Source: Panagrolaimus kolymaensis (Eukaryota; Nematoda; Chromadorea; Rhabditida; Panagrolaimidae). From it: a DNA stretch of 64,000 nucleotides. The notes beneath the pieces are model-generated. The model was not told where the DNA came from. It was given only the letters and a program-made list of their open reading frames with translations, and did no database searches. The stretch is taken from NCBI GenBank assembly GCA_028622995.1, contig JAJQJQ010000048.1:496001-560000 (forward strand). Direction: 5' to 3'. Below, piece after piece: positions 1 to 8,837 of the stretch; positions within the stretch are counted from its first letter, which is position 1, and the number at the start of each line of letters is the position of its first letter. Position numbers and translations under genes: made by a program.

Positions 1-1835
1 AAAAATTAAATTTCATTTTTGTTTCAGAATTACAAAACATTATATAAATAATTATGAAATAAAGGAAATAAGTTGGAATTATATAAAATATTGAAAGAAT
101 ATTTGCTACAGTTTCACCAGCCATTCTAATCTCTTTTGGTTTTTGTTTGTTAGTTTTATTCTACAAAAAAAAGATTAATAAAATCCTTTTTTTGACTACC
201 TCAACATAGGCAATTCACGAATGAAGTATGTAAATTTTTTATTCTTGTTTAAAAATACGATTTTTTTGTTGCTAACTTTATATAGGAAAACTATTCTAGC
301 AAACTAAACACGATATTCAGTCAACTGGGAAGATCGCCTAATTTATAAAATTATGCCTATAAAATAAATTTTTTTGGTTAAAGATTGTTATTTTTATTAT
401 TATTTTTTTAAATGAAAAACGTCATAATTTGCGTGAGAGTTTTTTTATTATTTTTAATAAGTCCATTTCAATGAAAAATTAATTCAGCAAACAAACTACA
501 CAAAATATTTAATCCAATGAATAAGTTTTCAGATGAATACGACTAATTATTTTTAATAACGAATTATTCATTTAGATTATTTATAAGAAATGATGCAAAA
601 AAAAAAGAATTATTTTTAGCTTTAAAAGTGTAATTTATTGTGGTCGAATACAATGGTCAGTCACTCAATCCAGTTGACTGAATAAAGTGTATAGTTTGAT
701 AAATGGAATAGCTCACAATGGACCTCATCAAACAACAATACGTGGGTTTTTTAATTAAAAATTTTTACAGGGTAAGGTAGAAAATTTAAAACAATTTCAA
801 GAAAAATAAAAAATCTTTCACAAAAACTTATGATTTTTATGTAAGGTTTTTAGCCCGAAAATATTTTCAGTCTACGAAATTTTAGTGAGCTTTGTAAAAA
901 AGCCATAAGTTTCAAAGAAAAAAATAATAAAATGAAATGGATAAAGAGTCAAAATTTACGAGCTAGTTTTATCCCTCATAAAACCCTATACATGTGAGCT
1001 GTAAAACTCTCTTTAACTTTATTTTTTACAGTTTCACGAAACAAAACTTTTCATTTAAAAAAGGTTGTCAAAAGAAAAATAAATGGTTTGCCATTTCCCT
1101 TAAAAACTAGGTTCCATCCTTTTTTTTAAATTTCATATCTTTATTTTCTCAGAAAATATTTTTTGTTTATGTCACTTGATTTCTTGACTTTATTTTTTAG
1201 CTGTGTAATTGCAGGAGACAATAAAAAAAAGTAAAAAAGGTAGTGTTTTATTTACAAAAATACCAACATACAAAAAAACTGTACATGAAAAATTGCGGAG
1301 AACGTGTAATTTATTCTATTTCAAAAATAATAATAAAAATTATTGGTTATTAAAAATTGAGTTTAAGGTTTTATGATATTTATAAAAAATAATTCCATGT
1401 TTGTGCTACAGTATTTTTTTAAAGAAATTATAACCTTGATAAATGCTCAAAATAATAATGTATGTAAGCAACTACAAAGTATCAGAAGACTAAATTGCGT
1501 GGTTTGATAAAAAAAAAGGTTTTGCTGAAAAATATGCCTCGATTTTGTCATTTAATTTTGTGGCTTTTTAAATACATAAAAAAGTACTTTTTTTAAAATT
1601 AAAAAAAGCAATGGCATTTTACCAATCAATAATTTCGTGCATCTAATTGTAAGTTAAGCAACTATGTTGGAAAAATTTCACTTTTCTCCTCAACAAGTTT
1701 TTAATTGGTCTAAATTAATTTTTTTTGCTAAAATAATTTTTCGGCGAGGAATAGTACGAATTTTGAAGTATCGATAAAAAGCAATTTTCGAAGAAAAAAA
1801 ATTAGCATATATAATTTTAACTTTTGTGTTTTTAG
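1..1835. other. AT-rich region without a recognised gene
   Basis: No open reading frame with protein-like composition was found on either strand. The region must contain the promoter, and possibly 5' exons, of the coiled-coil gene that follows, but I could not place them. It holds one interrupted inverted repeat (300-328 against 670-698) described separately. Confidence 0.4.
300..698. repeat. Interrupted inverted repeat, about 29-bp arms
   Basis: The left arm 300-328 ends in ATTCAGTCAACTGG and the right arm 670-698 starts with the exact reverse complement CCAGTTGACTGAAT; beyond that core the arms stay similar out to CAAACT/AGTTTG with about four mismatches. The spacer is 341 bp of AT-rich sequence. 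It could be a decayed MITE with terminal repeats. No target-site duplication was recognised. Confidence 0.4.
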
Positions 1836-2806
1836 ATAATTTAGTAAAATTTGACTCAAATTTTTTAGTGAATGAAACTCAATGGTATTCATGTTTAAAT
1901 GGATCCATACTAAATAAGTCTGCAATTTTAAACAATACTGCCATATTAACTCAAATGCTTAAACATGTAAGTCTTTGATTTTTTTGATAGCGTTTGACCC
2001 AAAAAAACCTTCTTATAAATATATGTATTTTATATCCTCTATTTTTGGGATATTTTGACATTATATTAACTTTATTTTTTTAGGTTGATAACCTGGAAAA
2101 ACGAATTTTTCAATATAAAGATAATGTTGGAAAAGTTACAAATGGTTATCTCGAAGCGACATTATTGCATAATCAAACTATTTCTGCTGCAGGAGCTGCA
2201 AACCAAGGTGGAAATGGTAAGTTTTAAATTGCTAATAACCAATTTTTATTATAAAATGTTGATTTACAGTTTCCATTTATACTCAAAATCCTCCAAACTT
2301 GTCGGAAACTCAGGCTTTCCAACAATCAATTATTTTTCTCACACCTGAATCCATTGCGCATGAAACAGAAATGTTAAATATCAATGCCAATCAAGCCAGT
2401 GATGCAACTCGACAAGTTGCAGCTGACATGTGTACATTACTCGAACGAGTAAGTCTTCAATATTTTTTAATATATTTTTAGTTTTCTGAATTTATAGCTT
2501 ACTTTCTTGGAAAAGCGAAACCAAGAATTGGAACAGCAACGACTCAATGATGATTGCCTCATCACTACCCTCCAAAATCAAAATTTAAATTTAGAAAATT
2601 CATTAAATAAAATTTTTGATGAATGCGTTCAATGTGAAAATGAAAAGATAGAAGTTCAGAATGCATGCGCAATTGAAAAGGATGAATTTAAGAAAAATCT
2701 TGCTGCAAAAGTAAAGCAATTTTTAAAGGCTAAAAAAGAATTAGATGATATCGATGCCAAGAATCGAGTTATAGCTTCTCTTTTGAATACTTTGCCTCCT
2801 CAATGA
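1836..2806 (+). CDS. Coiled-coil protein, 3' exons (5' end unresolved)
   Basis: Four exons join in frame: about 1836-1966, 2084-2216, 2270-2448 and 2498-2806, each bounded by GT...AG with a T-rich acceptor; the last exon ends at a TGA. The deduced protein begins in the middle (an upstream exon is needed), contains NKSAILNNTAILTQMLKHVD, then a glutamine/asparagine-rich stretch, and finishes with about 100 residues of strongly charged, heptad-like sequence (LTFLEKRNQELEQQRLNDD, then KEFxxKNLAAKVKQFLKAKK-type spacing) typical of a coiled coil. No enzymatic or named domain is visible. Continuity of frame across three introns makes a real gene likely. Its function is unknown; a structural or scaffold role is only an inference from the coiled coil. 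Confidence 0.6.
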
Positions 2807-3434
2807 TTGAATGTATACTTTTTCTTCATTCGCTTTTTTTTTTTGAAAGTTTTGTTCATTTTTTGTATTGTTTTTTTTATTCCAATAAATTTATAAAACA
2901 CATCTCATTGAAAACAATCACAAAAGAAATTTCAAAAAAAAATTATTGGTTTTTTAAATTTTCTTTTTTTTTTAAATGTTAATTTTTTGTTTTGAATCTA
3001 ATGTTTTTTTCTTCATAAAAATGCAATTTTTTTATTTCAAACATTATCGAAGACGATTATTTTTGTCTGTAAAAAGAAGGGGCAGGCAATCTGTTGCTTT
3101 CTTTCATTACTTATAAAGCAAAAAAAAAGAAAATTTTGGATCAATATAGGACATACAGCAATAGTAAAGAGAAATAGACGAACAAGTTAAAAAAAATATA
3201 ACTAATGTAGGCGTGCCAATAAAATACAATGCCACCACAATGTACGCACACTTTATTTAAGCCTCTACCAAAAAAAAAATAAGGTCAACTATAAAAAAAT
3301 TTATTTGGTGGGAGGACAAAGGTTTTCACGAAAGATAAATAATATATAGAAAATAATTATTTGTCCATTCTCGAAAACGGATGCCAACTTTGGTCAAAAA
3401 AATTATATTATTATTTATATTCAAAATTTTAAAA
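2807..3434. other. Intergenic region before the F-box-like cluster
   Basis: No gene seen. A CCAATAAA poly(A)-type signal for the preceding gene lies near 2882. On the minus strand, near 3304-3315, the sequence CCTCCCACCAAA is a weak variant of the TTTCCCGCCAAAA box found before other F-box-like copies; it sits about 120 bp before the ATG at 3435. Confidence 0.35.
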
Positions 3435-3782
3435 ATGGATTCTCTTCATCCAAATGTTGTTTCTACATTCGACGCTCCCAGCCGTCAAGCCTTTTGTTTT
3501 CCTCATGATGTAATTTCCTTCATCACTCAAAATCCTATCTCACCTGATGGACTTTTAAAGCTTCAAAAAACATGCAAATATTTTTTTGCAAAAAATAAAA
3601 TTATTGTTGTTGACAAAGAAGCTGTTTATCGAAACGAAAAATTATTTTGGTGCAATAAAAATATACATGAACCATTACAAGACGGAAAATATTGGTTAAA
3701 TTATGATCTGCTTTTTTATTCGATTTTTCAAAAAATAAATAATTATATTTTTTTCTTTTTATGGAAGAATAAAAAAAATTAA
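3435..3782 (+). pseudogene. F-box-like family copy 1, truncated
   Basis: The start is the ATG beginning MDSLHPNVVSTFDAPSRQ, which aligns with the MASSFIHPNPATFDSFRRQ starts of the other copies; a further in-frame ATG at 3381 lacks family similarity. Residues 1-60 carry the family signature (FPHDVISFITQNP, DGLLKLQKTCKYFFAKNK, IIVV), which resembles an F-box, and the YWL motif follows near residue 92. Similarity then stops and the frame ends after 115 codons, against 265-290 in intact copies. A fragment of a foldback transposon end begins about 35 bp downstream, so truncation by that insertion or an associated deletion is likely. It could still give a short protein with only the F-box-like part. 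Confidence 0.7.
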
Positions 3783-3814
3783 TATTTTAATCAATCATAT
3801 TTTTATATGCCTTA

Positions 3815-3908
3815 AATGCAAAAAATCATTCACACAACAACCGATTTCGATTTTTGGCGTTGGAATCGACCTTCTATTTTTGGTTGAAGTTGAAAAAAAT
3901 AAGTGCTA
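3815..3908 (+). repeat. Solo end fragment of the foldback element
   Basis: This stretch matches the outer end of the right arm of the 24618-26174 foldback element (26092-26174): both read TGCAAAAAATCA, then ACAA(C/T)A(A/G)CCGATTTCG, ATTTTTGGC, TCGACCTTC and end in TTGAAGTTGAAAAAAA. The matching order and a few substitutions show an old, single-ended copy. No second arm was found nearby. Confidence 0.7.
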
Positions 3909-4580
3909 TGCTCATGCTTGCTCAAAAAAAAAGAGAGTGATTTGTGATTTTTTTGAATTGTTTTATCTTTGATTTTGACCATTTTTATTTTTTCTAACAA
4001 TTTTTTTATAATAATTATGCATGATATTTTAAATTTTTGGTTAATAAAGAGAGACGGAAATTGACCCTTCACGCATGTTAAAATGGGCGCACTTAAAGAC
4101 AAGCTGAGCGTGCAACGCTCGTTTCGAAAGTTTTCGAAAAAAAAGTTGCACGGAAAAATGAGAACATGTCTTTAAAATTTTGTCTTTTTTTACATGCGTG
4201 TTGCATAAAACACACAAGCCGCTTTCTTATTGTAGAATAATAAAAAAATGAGGTCAGGAAAAATGAAATCCACATTAACTCTGCCAAAAATAATATTGAT
4301 TAATTTCTCTTCATTTGCTTATTTTTCGTGGCATCCCAATTTTTTTCTTCTTCATGATTGACATTTGAGTTACAAACCATTCATTTTTGCATGGGTCATC
4401 CACTTCTTTCCCATCTTTAAAACAAAGAAATCTGTTTGTCTATCTATCTCTTAAAAAGAACTGTTTGTAGCATATGAGTTTGCTGGTTAAATTCTATTTT
4501 ATCTATTTTTATCGCTCTATTCTGTGATTATTACTTACATTAATTTAGTTTTTGATTTTGCTAATTTTCAAAACAAAAAA
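3909..4580. promoter_or_regulatory. Upstream region of F-box-like copy 2, promoter module type 2
   Basis: Between about 4245 and 4340 the order AAAATGAGGTCA, ATTGAT(T/C)AATTTCT(C/T)TTCATTT, TTTCGTGGCATCC recurs upstream of copy 4 (7060-7119), with a spacer inserted here. The exact 13-mer TTTCGTGGCATCC is at 4324-4336. The rest is AT-rich and holds no gene; the minus-strand frames in 3830-4287 look like chance frames through repeats. Confidence 0.4.
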
Positions 4581-5441
4581 ATGTTCAAACATCCAAATCC
4601 TTTAACTTTTAATTCATCTCATCGTCAATATTTTTGCCTTCCAAAAGACTTAATTCTTCATTTAAATACGAATCCTTGCTCAGCAAAAGGATTTGAAAAA
4701 CTACAAAAAACATGCAAATATTTTTTTGCTAAAAATCAAATTTTCATTTGTAACAAAATGGTTTGTCAAGAAAACAAAGAATTTTTTTATTTTTATGAAA
4801 AAAACAAATATTATTTGCCAAAGACAAAACTTCGTTATTGGTTAACCGGCAACCTTGAAATAAATTCCAATGATTTATTGGATTTTTCAAATATTTTTTA
4901 TCGATGCTCTTTAAAAAGACTTAATATAACTTTTTGGGAAGTACAAGATTTTCCTTTGAATGAAATTAACTTTCTTTTAAAAGAAGGGAAGCTTGAATCC
5001 CTTTCCTTAACGGGTGTAGATATTTTTGATCAAAATGCAATATTGGTTTCCTGCGACAAAATTCTTTCTAAATGTCCAAATATTTTGCAATTTACATATT
5101 CTTGCAAAAATGAAATTTTCACCAATGAACTTTTGGAAAATATGAATGCATTGAAATTTAATTCAAAATTTAATCGATTTTTTATTTCAATTTATAAGTT
5201 GGGAGAAAATCTTGACTTTACACTTTTATGCAATTTTATTAAAAATAATTCTGCTATAAATTCAACATTTTGTTTTCAATTCCTTTGTGATGGTCCAGAA
5301 CATTATTGTAAAATATTGGAAAATATTGCTAAAATAGAAATGAATAAAGATGACGATGGGGATATTATTCAGAATAATAAGAATGTTTACGTGAATTATG
5401 AACAAGATTTAGATTTTGTTGAAATTGAAACATTTTCTTAA
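4581..5441 (+). CDS. F-box-like family copy 2
   Basis: An intronless frame of 286 codons starts at the ATG of MFKHPNPLTFNSSHRQ, the family start; a longer frame upstream uses GTG and is not conserved. Motifs in order: F-box-like segment at residues 18-60 (LPKDLILHLNTNP, KLQKTCKYFFAKN), YWL near 87, YRCSLKRL near 113, an INFLL...GKLESLSL segment, KILSKCPNI near 172, and LLCNFIKNN near 227. The middle and C-terminal parts have leucine-spaced repeats as expected for a substrate-binding region of an F-box protein, though no named repeat is certain. By family analogy it would bind Skp1 and recruit targets to an SCF ubiquitin ligase; that role is inferred. The acidic C-terminus (DDDGD) is specific to this copy. 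Confidence 0.8.
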   Translation: MFKHPNPLTFNSSHRQYFCLPKDLILHLNTNPCSAKGFEKLQKTCKYFFAKNQIFICNKMVCQENKEFFYFYEKNKYYLPKTKLRYWLTGNLEINSNDLLDFSNIFYRCSLKRLNITFWEVQDFPLNEINFLLKEGKLESLSLTGVDIFDQNAILVSCDKILSKCPNILQFTYSCKNEIFTNELLENMNALKFNSKFNRFFISIYKLGENLDFTLLCNFIKNNSAINSTFCFQFLCDGPEHYCKILENIAKIEMNKDDDGDIIQNNKNVYVNYEQDLDFVEIETFS

Positions 5442-5705
5442 TTAATGAATCTTTTTTTTAGAGTTTTTTAGAAGAAAAGTTGATCAATCAAGAAACCCTT
5501 GTTTTAAATTTGAAAAATTTCTTGCATAAAAAATTATTACTTCGAAAATTTTTGTTGTTTCTTTTCTTGTTTTTAAATTAATATAACTTTTTAAATTTTT
5601 TTGATGAATTTGTGTTGTTATTAATTTAATAAATTTTTTAAAAATTTTATTGCAGGTAAAACAAGCAAATAATTGTAAAAAGCTTAAAACATAACGAGCG
5701 CTGAA

Positions 5706-5754
5706 TCTTTTCCGTTAACGGATTGCCTTCATGGAGGCCATCAAAGCGGAAAAC
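5706..5754. repeat. Nested short palindrome / hairpin
   Basis: The 12-bp perfect palindrome TCCGTTAACGGA (5711-5722) is followed by GCCT...AGGC, and the whole is enclosed by CTTTTCCG and CGGAAAAC. It could fold as a nested hairpin. It lies about 220 bp before copy 3 and is more GC-rich than its surroundings. No RNA family was recognised. Confidence 0.35.
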
Positions 5755-5973
5755 AAATTTTTTTCACAACAATTTATTGATTGGGTTTTGACTTGATATT
5801 CCTCTCCTCTTAGAGTCATAAAACTCAAATTTTCTTAGACAGAAAAAAAGTTTTTCTCCTTCAAACTTTGTCTAAAAAAATAAAGATAAACTTATTTTGT
5901 GCTCTTAAATATTCTGGCTCTATGTTCATTGAAATAGAAACGTTAATAATTAAAACTTTTTTCTCTCCTTATA

Positions 5974-6816
5974 ATGACTTGTTCTGATTTTATTCATCCA
6001 AATCCCGCAACTTTTTTTTCATTTCGACGTCAAAACTTTAGCTTTCCGGCCGATGTTATTTCCCATATTTCCAAGGATCCTATTTCCACTGATGGACTTT
6101 TAAAGCTTCAAAAAAGTTGCAAATATTTCTTTGCAAAAAATAAAATTATTGTTGTCAGTGACGCTTTGGGTTTTTATGAAATTGAAAATCGCTTATTTCG
6201 TTTAAATAATCATCAGTCTTTACCAAAAGGAAAATATTGGTTAACAAACAAATTAGAAACATTTGATCCTGGTTTTTTCCAACTTATTTATCGATGTACT
6301 TTAAAGGAATTAAAACTTTATAGTCAAGATTTAACTTTGAATGAAATTGATTTTCTTTTGGATGGCGGGGAAATTGTTTTATTGCTTCTAAATTCTATCA
6401 AAATTTGGGATGATAATGAAATCTTAGTATCCATAGATAAAATCCTTCCAAAAGTCCCAAACGTTGAAGAATTTGATTATATTTGTCGTGAAGAAATTTT
6501 TACCAATGAAATTTTAAAAAGCATGAATGCCTTGGATTTTAGTTCAAAAATCAAGAATTGGTTTATTTGCATTAAAAAATTAAAGGAAGATATAAACTTT
6601 TCAATTTTATGTGATTTTATTAAAAAGAATGCAGCTACAGAATCAAAATTTGTCATTCAATTTCTTTGTGACAACGCTGAAAATTTCGTAAATTCTCTGA
6701 TAACTGATGCAGAAAATAGATTAATTTCTGTAAATTCTGAAAAGATTGTTTATCTCGAAACCCAACTAGATACAATTTGGATAATTTCAAAATCATTAAA
6801 ACCCTCTGAAAATTAA
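5974..6816 (+). CDS. F-box-like family copy 3
   Basis: This intronless frame has 280 codons. The N-terminus MTCSDFIHPNPATF and FRRQNFSFPADVISHISKDP are almost the same as in the copies at 13191 and 7374, followed by DGLLKLQKSCKYFFAKNK and IIVV. Downstream come YWLTNKLE, YRCTLKELKLYSQDLTLNE, FLLDGGEIVLL, KILPKVPNV and SILCDFIKKNAA. The DNA from the ATG through codon 50 is so close to the copy at 13191 that the two probably derive from a recent duplication or gene conversion. Predicted role as an SCF substrate adaptor is by analogy only. The C-terminal 35 residues diverge from all other copies. Confidence 0.82.
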   Translation: MTCSDFIHPNPATFFSFRRQNFSFPADVISHISKDPISTDGLLKLQKSCKYFFAKNKIIVVSDALGFYEIENRLFRLNNHQSLPKGKYWLTNKLETFDPGFFQLIYRCTLKELKLYSQDLTLNEIDFLLDGGEIVLLLLNSIKIWDDNEILVSIDKILPKVPNVEEFDYICREEIFTNEILKSMNALDFSSKIKNWFICIKKLKEDINFSILCDFIKKNAATESKFVIQFLCDNAENFVNSLITDAENRLISVNSEKIVYLETQLDTIWIISKSLKPSEN

Positions 6817-7373
6817 ATTAATGCACTTGCGTTGTTCCAGGAAAATAACATATTGTTTTGTCACTCTATTTTTGCTATTTTATAAGTTATTTTTCTAATC
6901 CCATGATTTATTTTATCCTTGTTTGTTTTTTTCTTTTTTTTCTTTTGCATTTTTTGATTCATTTAATAAATTTGTATGGTAGTTAAAGTTTTTGAGTAAT
7001 AACATAAAAGTGGGAAATTTAAAATGGACAACTTGCATATGAAATTTTTTATTTAATGCAAAAAATGAGGTCAAAAAATTATTGATCAATTTCTTTTCAT
7101 TTTTGCTTTCGTGGCATCCATCCAACTGTCGACGCATGGATGACTAACCAATCATTTTCATTAGGACAACCTTTTATTTGACAAGTTTTAAAAAAAAATA
7201 GTCTATCCTTCGAAAAAAATTGATCGATAGTCACAAACTTTATAGTTTGTTGGTTGCTTTTTTTATTTCAAAGTCAAAAACAGTATTTTTACTTTATTTT
7301 ATTCCGCGTATCATTGTTTAAAAAAATTTTATTATATGATTTGGATTTGAATTTCGTTACTTATCAGAAAATA
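6817..7373. promoter_or_regulatory. Intergenic region with promoter module type 2
   Basis: No gene is seen. The block AAAATGAGGTCA...TTGATCAATTTCTTTTCATTT...TTTCGTGGCATCC at about 7060-7119 matches the block before copy 2 at 4245-4336. The exact shared 13-mer TTTCGTGGCATCC is at 7107-7119, 255 bp before the ATG at 7374, against 245 bp before the ATG at 4581. Confidence 0.4.
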
Positions 7374-8238
7374 ATGTTTGTTCATCCAAATCCAAAAGCT
7401 TTTGATTCTCATCGATGCCAATATTTTTCTATTCCATTTGGACTCATTTCTCATATTACTGAAAATCCTTGCTCGGCTGATGGACTATCAAACCTACAGA
7501 AAACATGCAAATATTTTTTTCGCTAATAATCAAATTATTGTTGTTAACGATGCTTTAGTATTGCAAGAAAATGAAGATCTTTTTCGTTACAATAAAAGAC
7601 GAAATTTACCGAAAGGAAGAAAATATTGGTTAAATAATGAATTAAGAAATTCTACTAATAATATTTCTGTGAAAAATGTTTCAAAATTATTTTATCGGTG
7701 TACTTTAAAAAAGTTATATCTCTTCTTTAAAGATTTTACAATGGAAATGCCTTTAAAGGAATTTAATTTTCTTATGGATGATAGTTATAGAAACCTTGAA
7801 TCCCTTACTTTATATGGAATTTGCATTCGAGATGAAAATGGCATTCCAATAACCGTTGATAAAATTTTATCAAAAGTTCCAAATATATTTAAATTTTATT
7901 ACAGTAATCAATATGAAATTTTTAGTAATGAAACTTTTAAAAACATGGATGATTTGAAATTTTATTCAACCATGAAATATTTTCACATAGATTTACATAA
8001 TTTTTACGAAACCATTGATATTCAGTCTTTATGCAATTTTATTGAAACTAATGCTTATTTTGATAAATCTATTTTTTCATTTAAATTTATTTCCATCGAT
8101 TACAATAAAAATAAAGATTTTTGTCAAACTTTGGCATTTATGGCTGAATATAATTTTTTTAGTGATATTTGGTATGATAAAGTCAAAGTCAATATTCGAT
8201 CTAGTTTGACTATGGTTGAAATTTATAAAAATTATTAA
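7374..8238 (+). pseudogene. F-box-like family copy 4, one-base frameshift
   Basis: The family start MFVHPNPKAFDSHRCQ is at 7374, but the frame stops at 7526 just after KTCKYFF. The second part (ANNQIIVVNDALVLQENED to the stop at 8238) continues in the next frame. The break lies in a T-run followed by C (7514-7521): intact copies read TTTTTTTGCT or TTTCTTTGCA where this one has an extra base. Downstream the family motifs YWL, YRCTLKKLYL, KILSKVPNI and SLCNFIETNA are all intact with no other stop, so the frameshift is recent, or is a homopolymer sequencing error, or reflects polymorphism. A frame starting at the ATG at 7378 is open through 286 codons, but its first 45 residues are out of the family frame and would not give an F-box. 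Confidence 0.75.
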
Positions 8239-8837
8239 AAGCAAATATATGTACTTGATAAAAATTTAATTTTTTTGTTGGAATAAATGAATCTCTTTTT
8301 TGAAATTAAGTTATTGAAGCAAAAAACCCATATTTATGTGTTAATTTTGACTAAATAAATTTTATTTCTTTTTTATGAAAGTTTTCTGAATTTTTTTATC
8401 ATCAAAACTTGTTTTTAATAAAAAAAATTTCTTTCATTTTGATAATTTTTTAAACTTTTTTTTGTACAATAATAAGCAAAAAAGCTTTAAAAAGCTTTCT
8501 TTATTAGTTATTTTTTTATGTTTTTGTTTTATGATGTAAGACAACGAAAATTAAAAAACTTTCTTTGTGCAGCACAAAATCATTAAATCAAAAGAAAAGC
8601 AGAGAGAGAGAATGAGACATTTTTTTATTTTGAGAAAAAAAATATGAAGATGGTACAAATTTTTTAAGACGTCTTGTATTTCTCATTTTTATGTATAGCG
8701 GCTGTGTATAGAGTTTAACAAAAAAAATTTTATGACTATTTCTAAACCAATTTTCTCATAAGAATAACATTAAAAAAAGAAGCATACACAAGAAAGAAAG
8801 AAAAAATGATTTTCATTTTTGTTTAAAACAAATAAAA
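8239..8837. other. Intergenic region
   Basis: A purely AT-rich spacer between the F-box-like group and the tandem CTLD gene. Simple AG-rich stretches (AGAGAGAGAG near 8602) and T-runs are present. No gene or conserved block was recognised. Confidence 0.4.

Noticed and set aside
7378..7510. Out-of-frame start giving a 286-codon frame for copy 4
   Set aside because: The first 45 residues do not resemble the family, whereas the +0 frame from 7374 does; a frameshift explains the data better.
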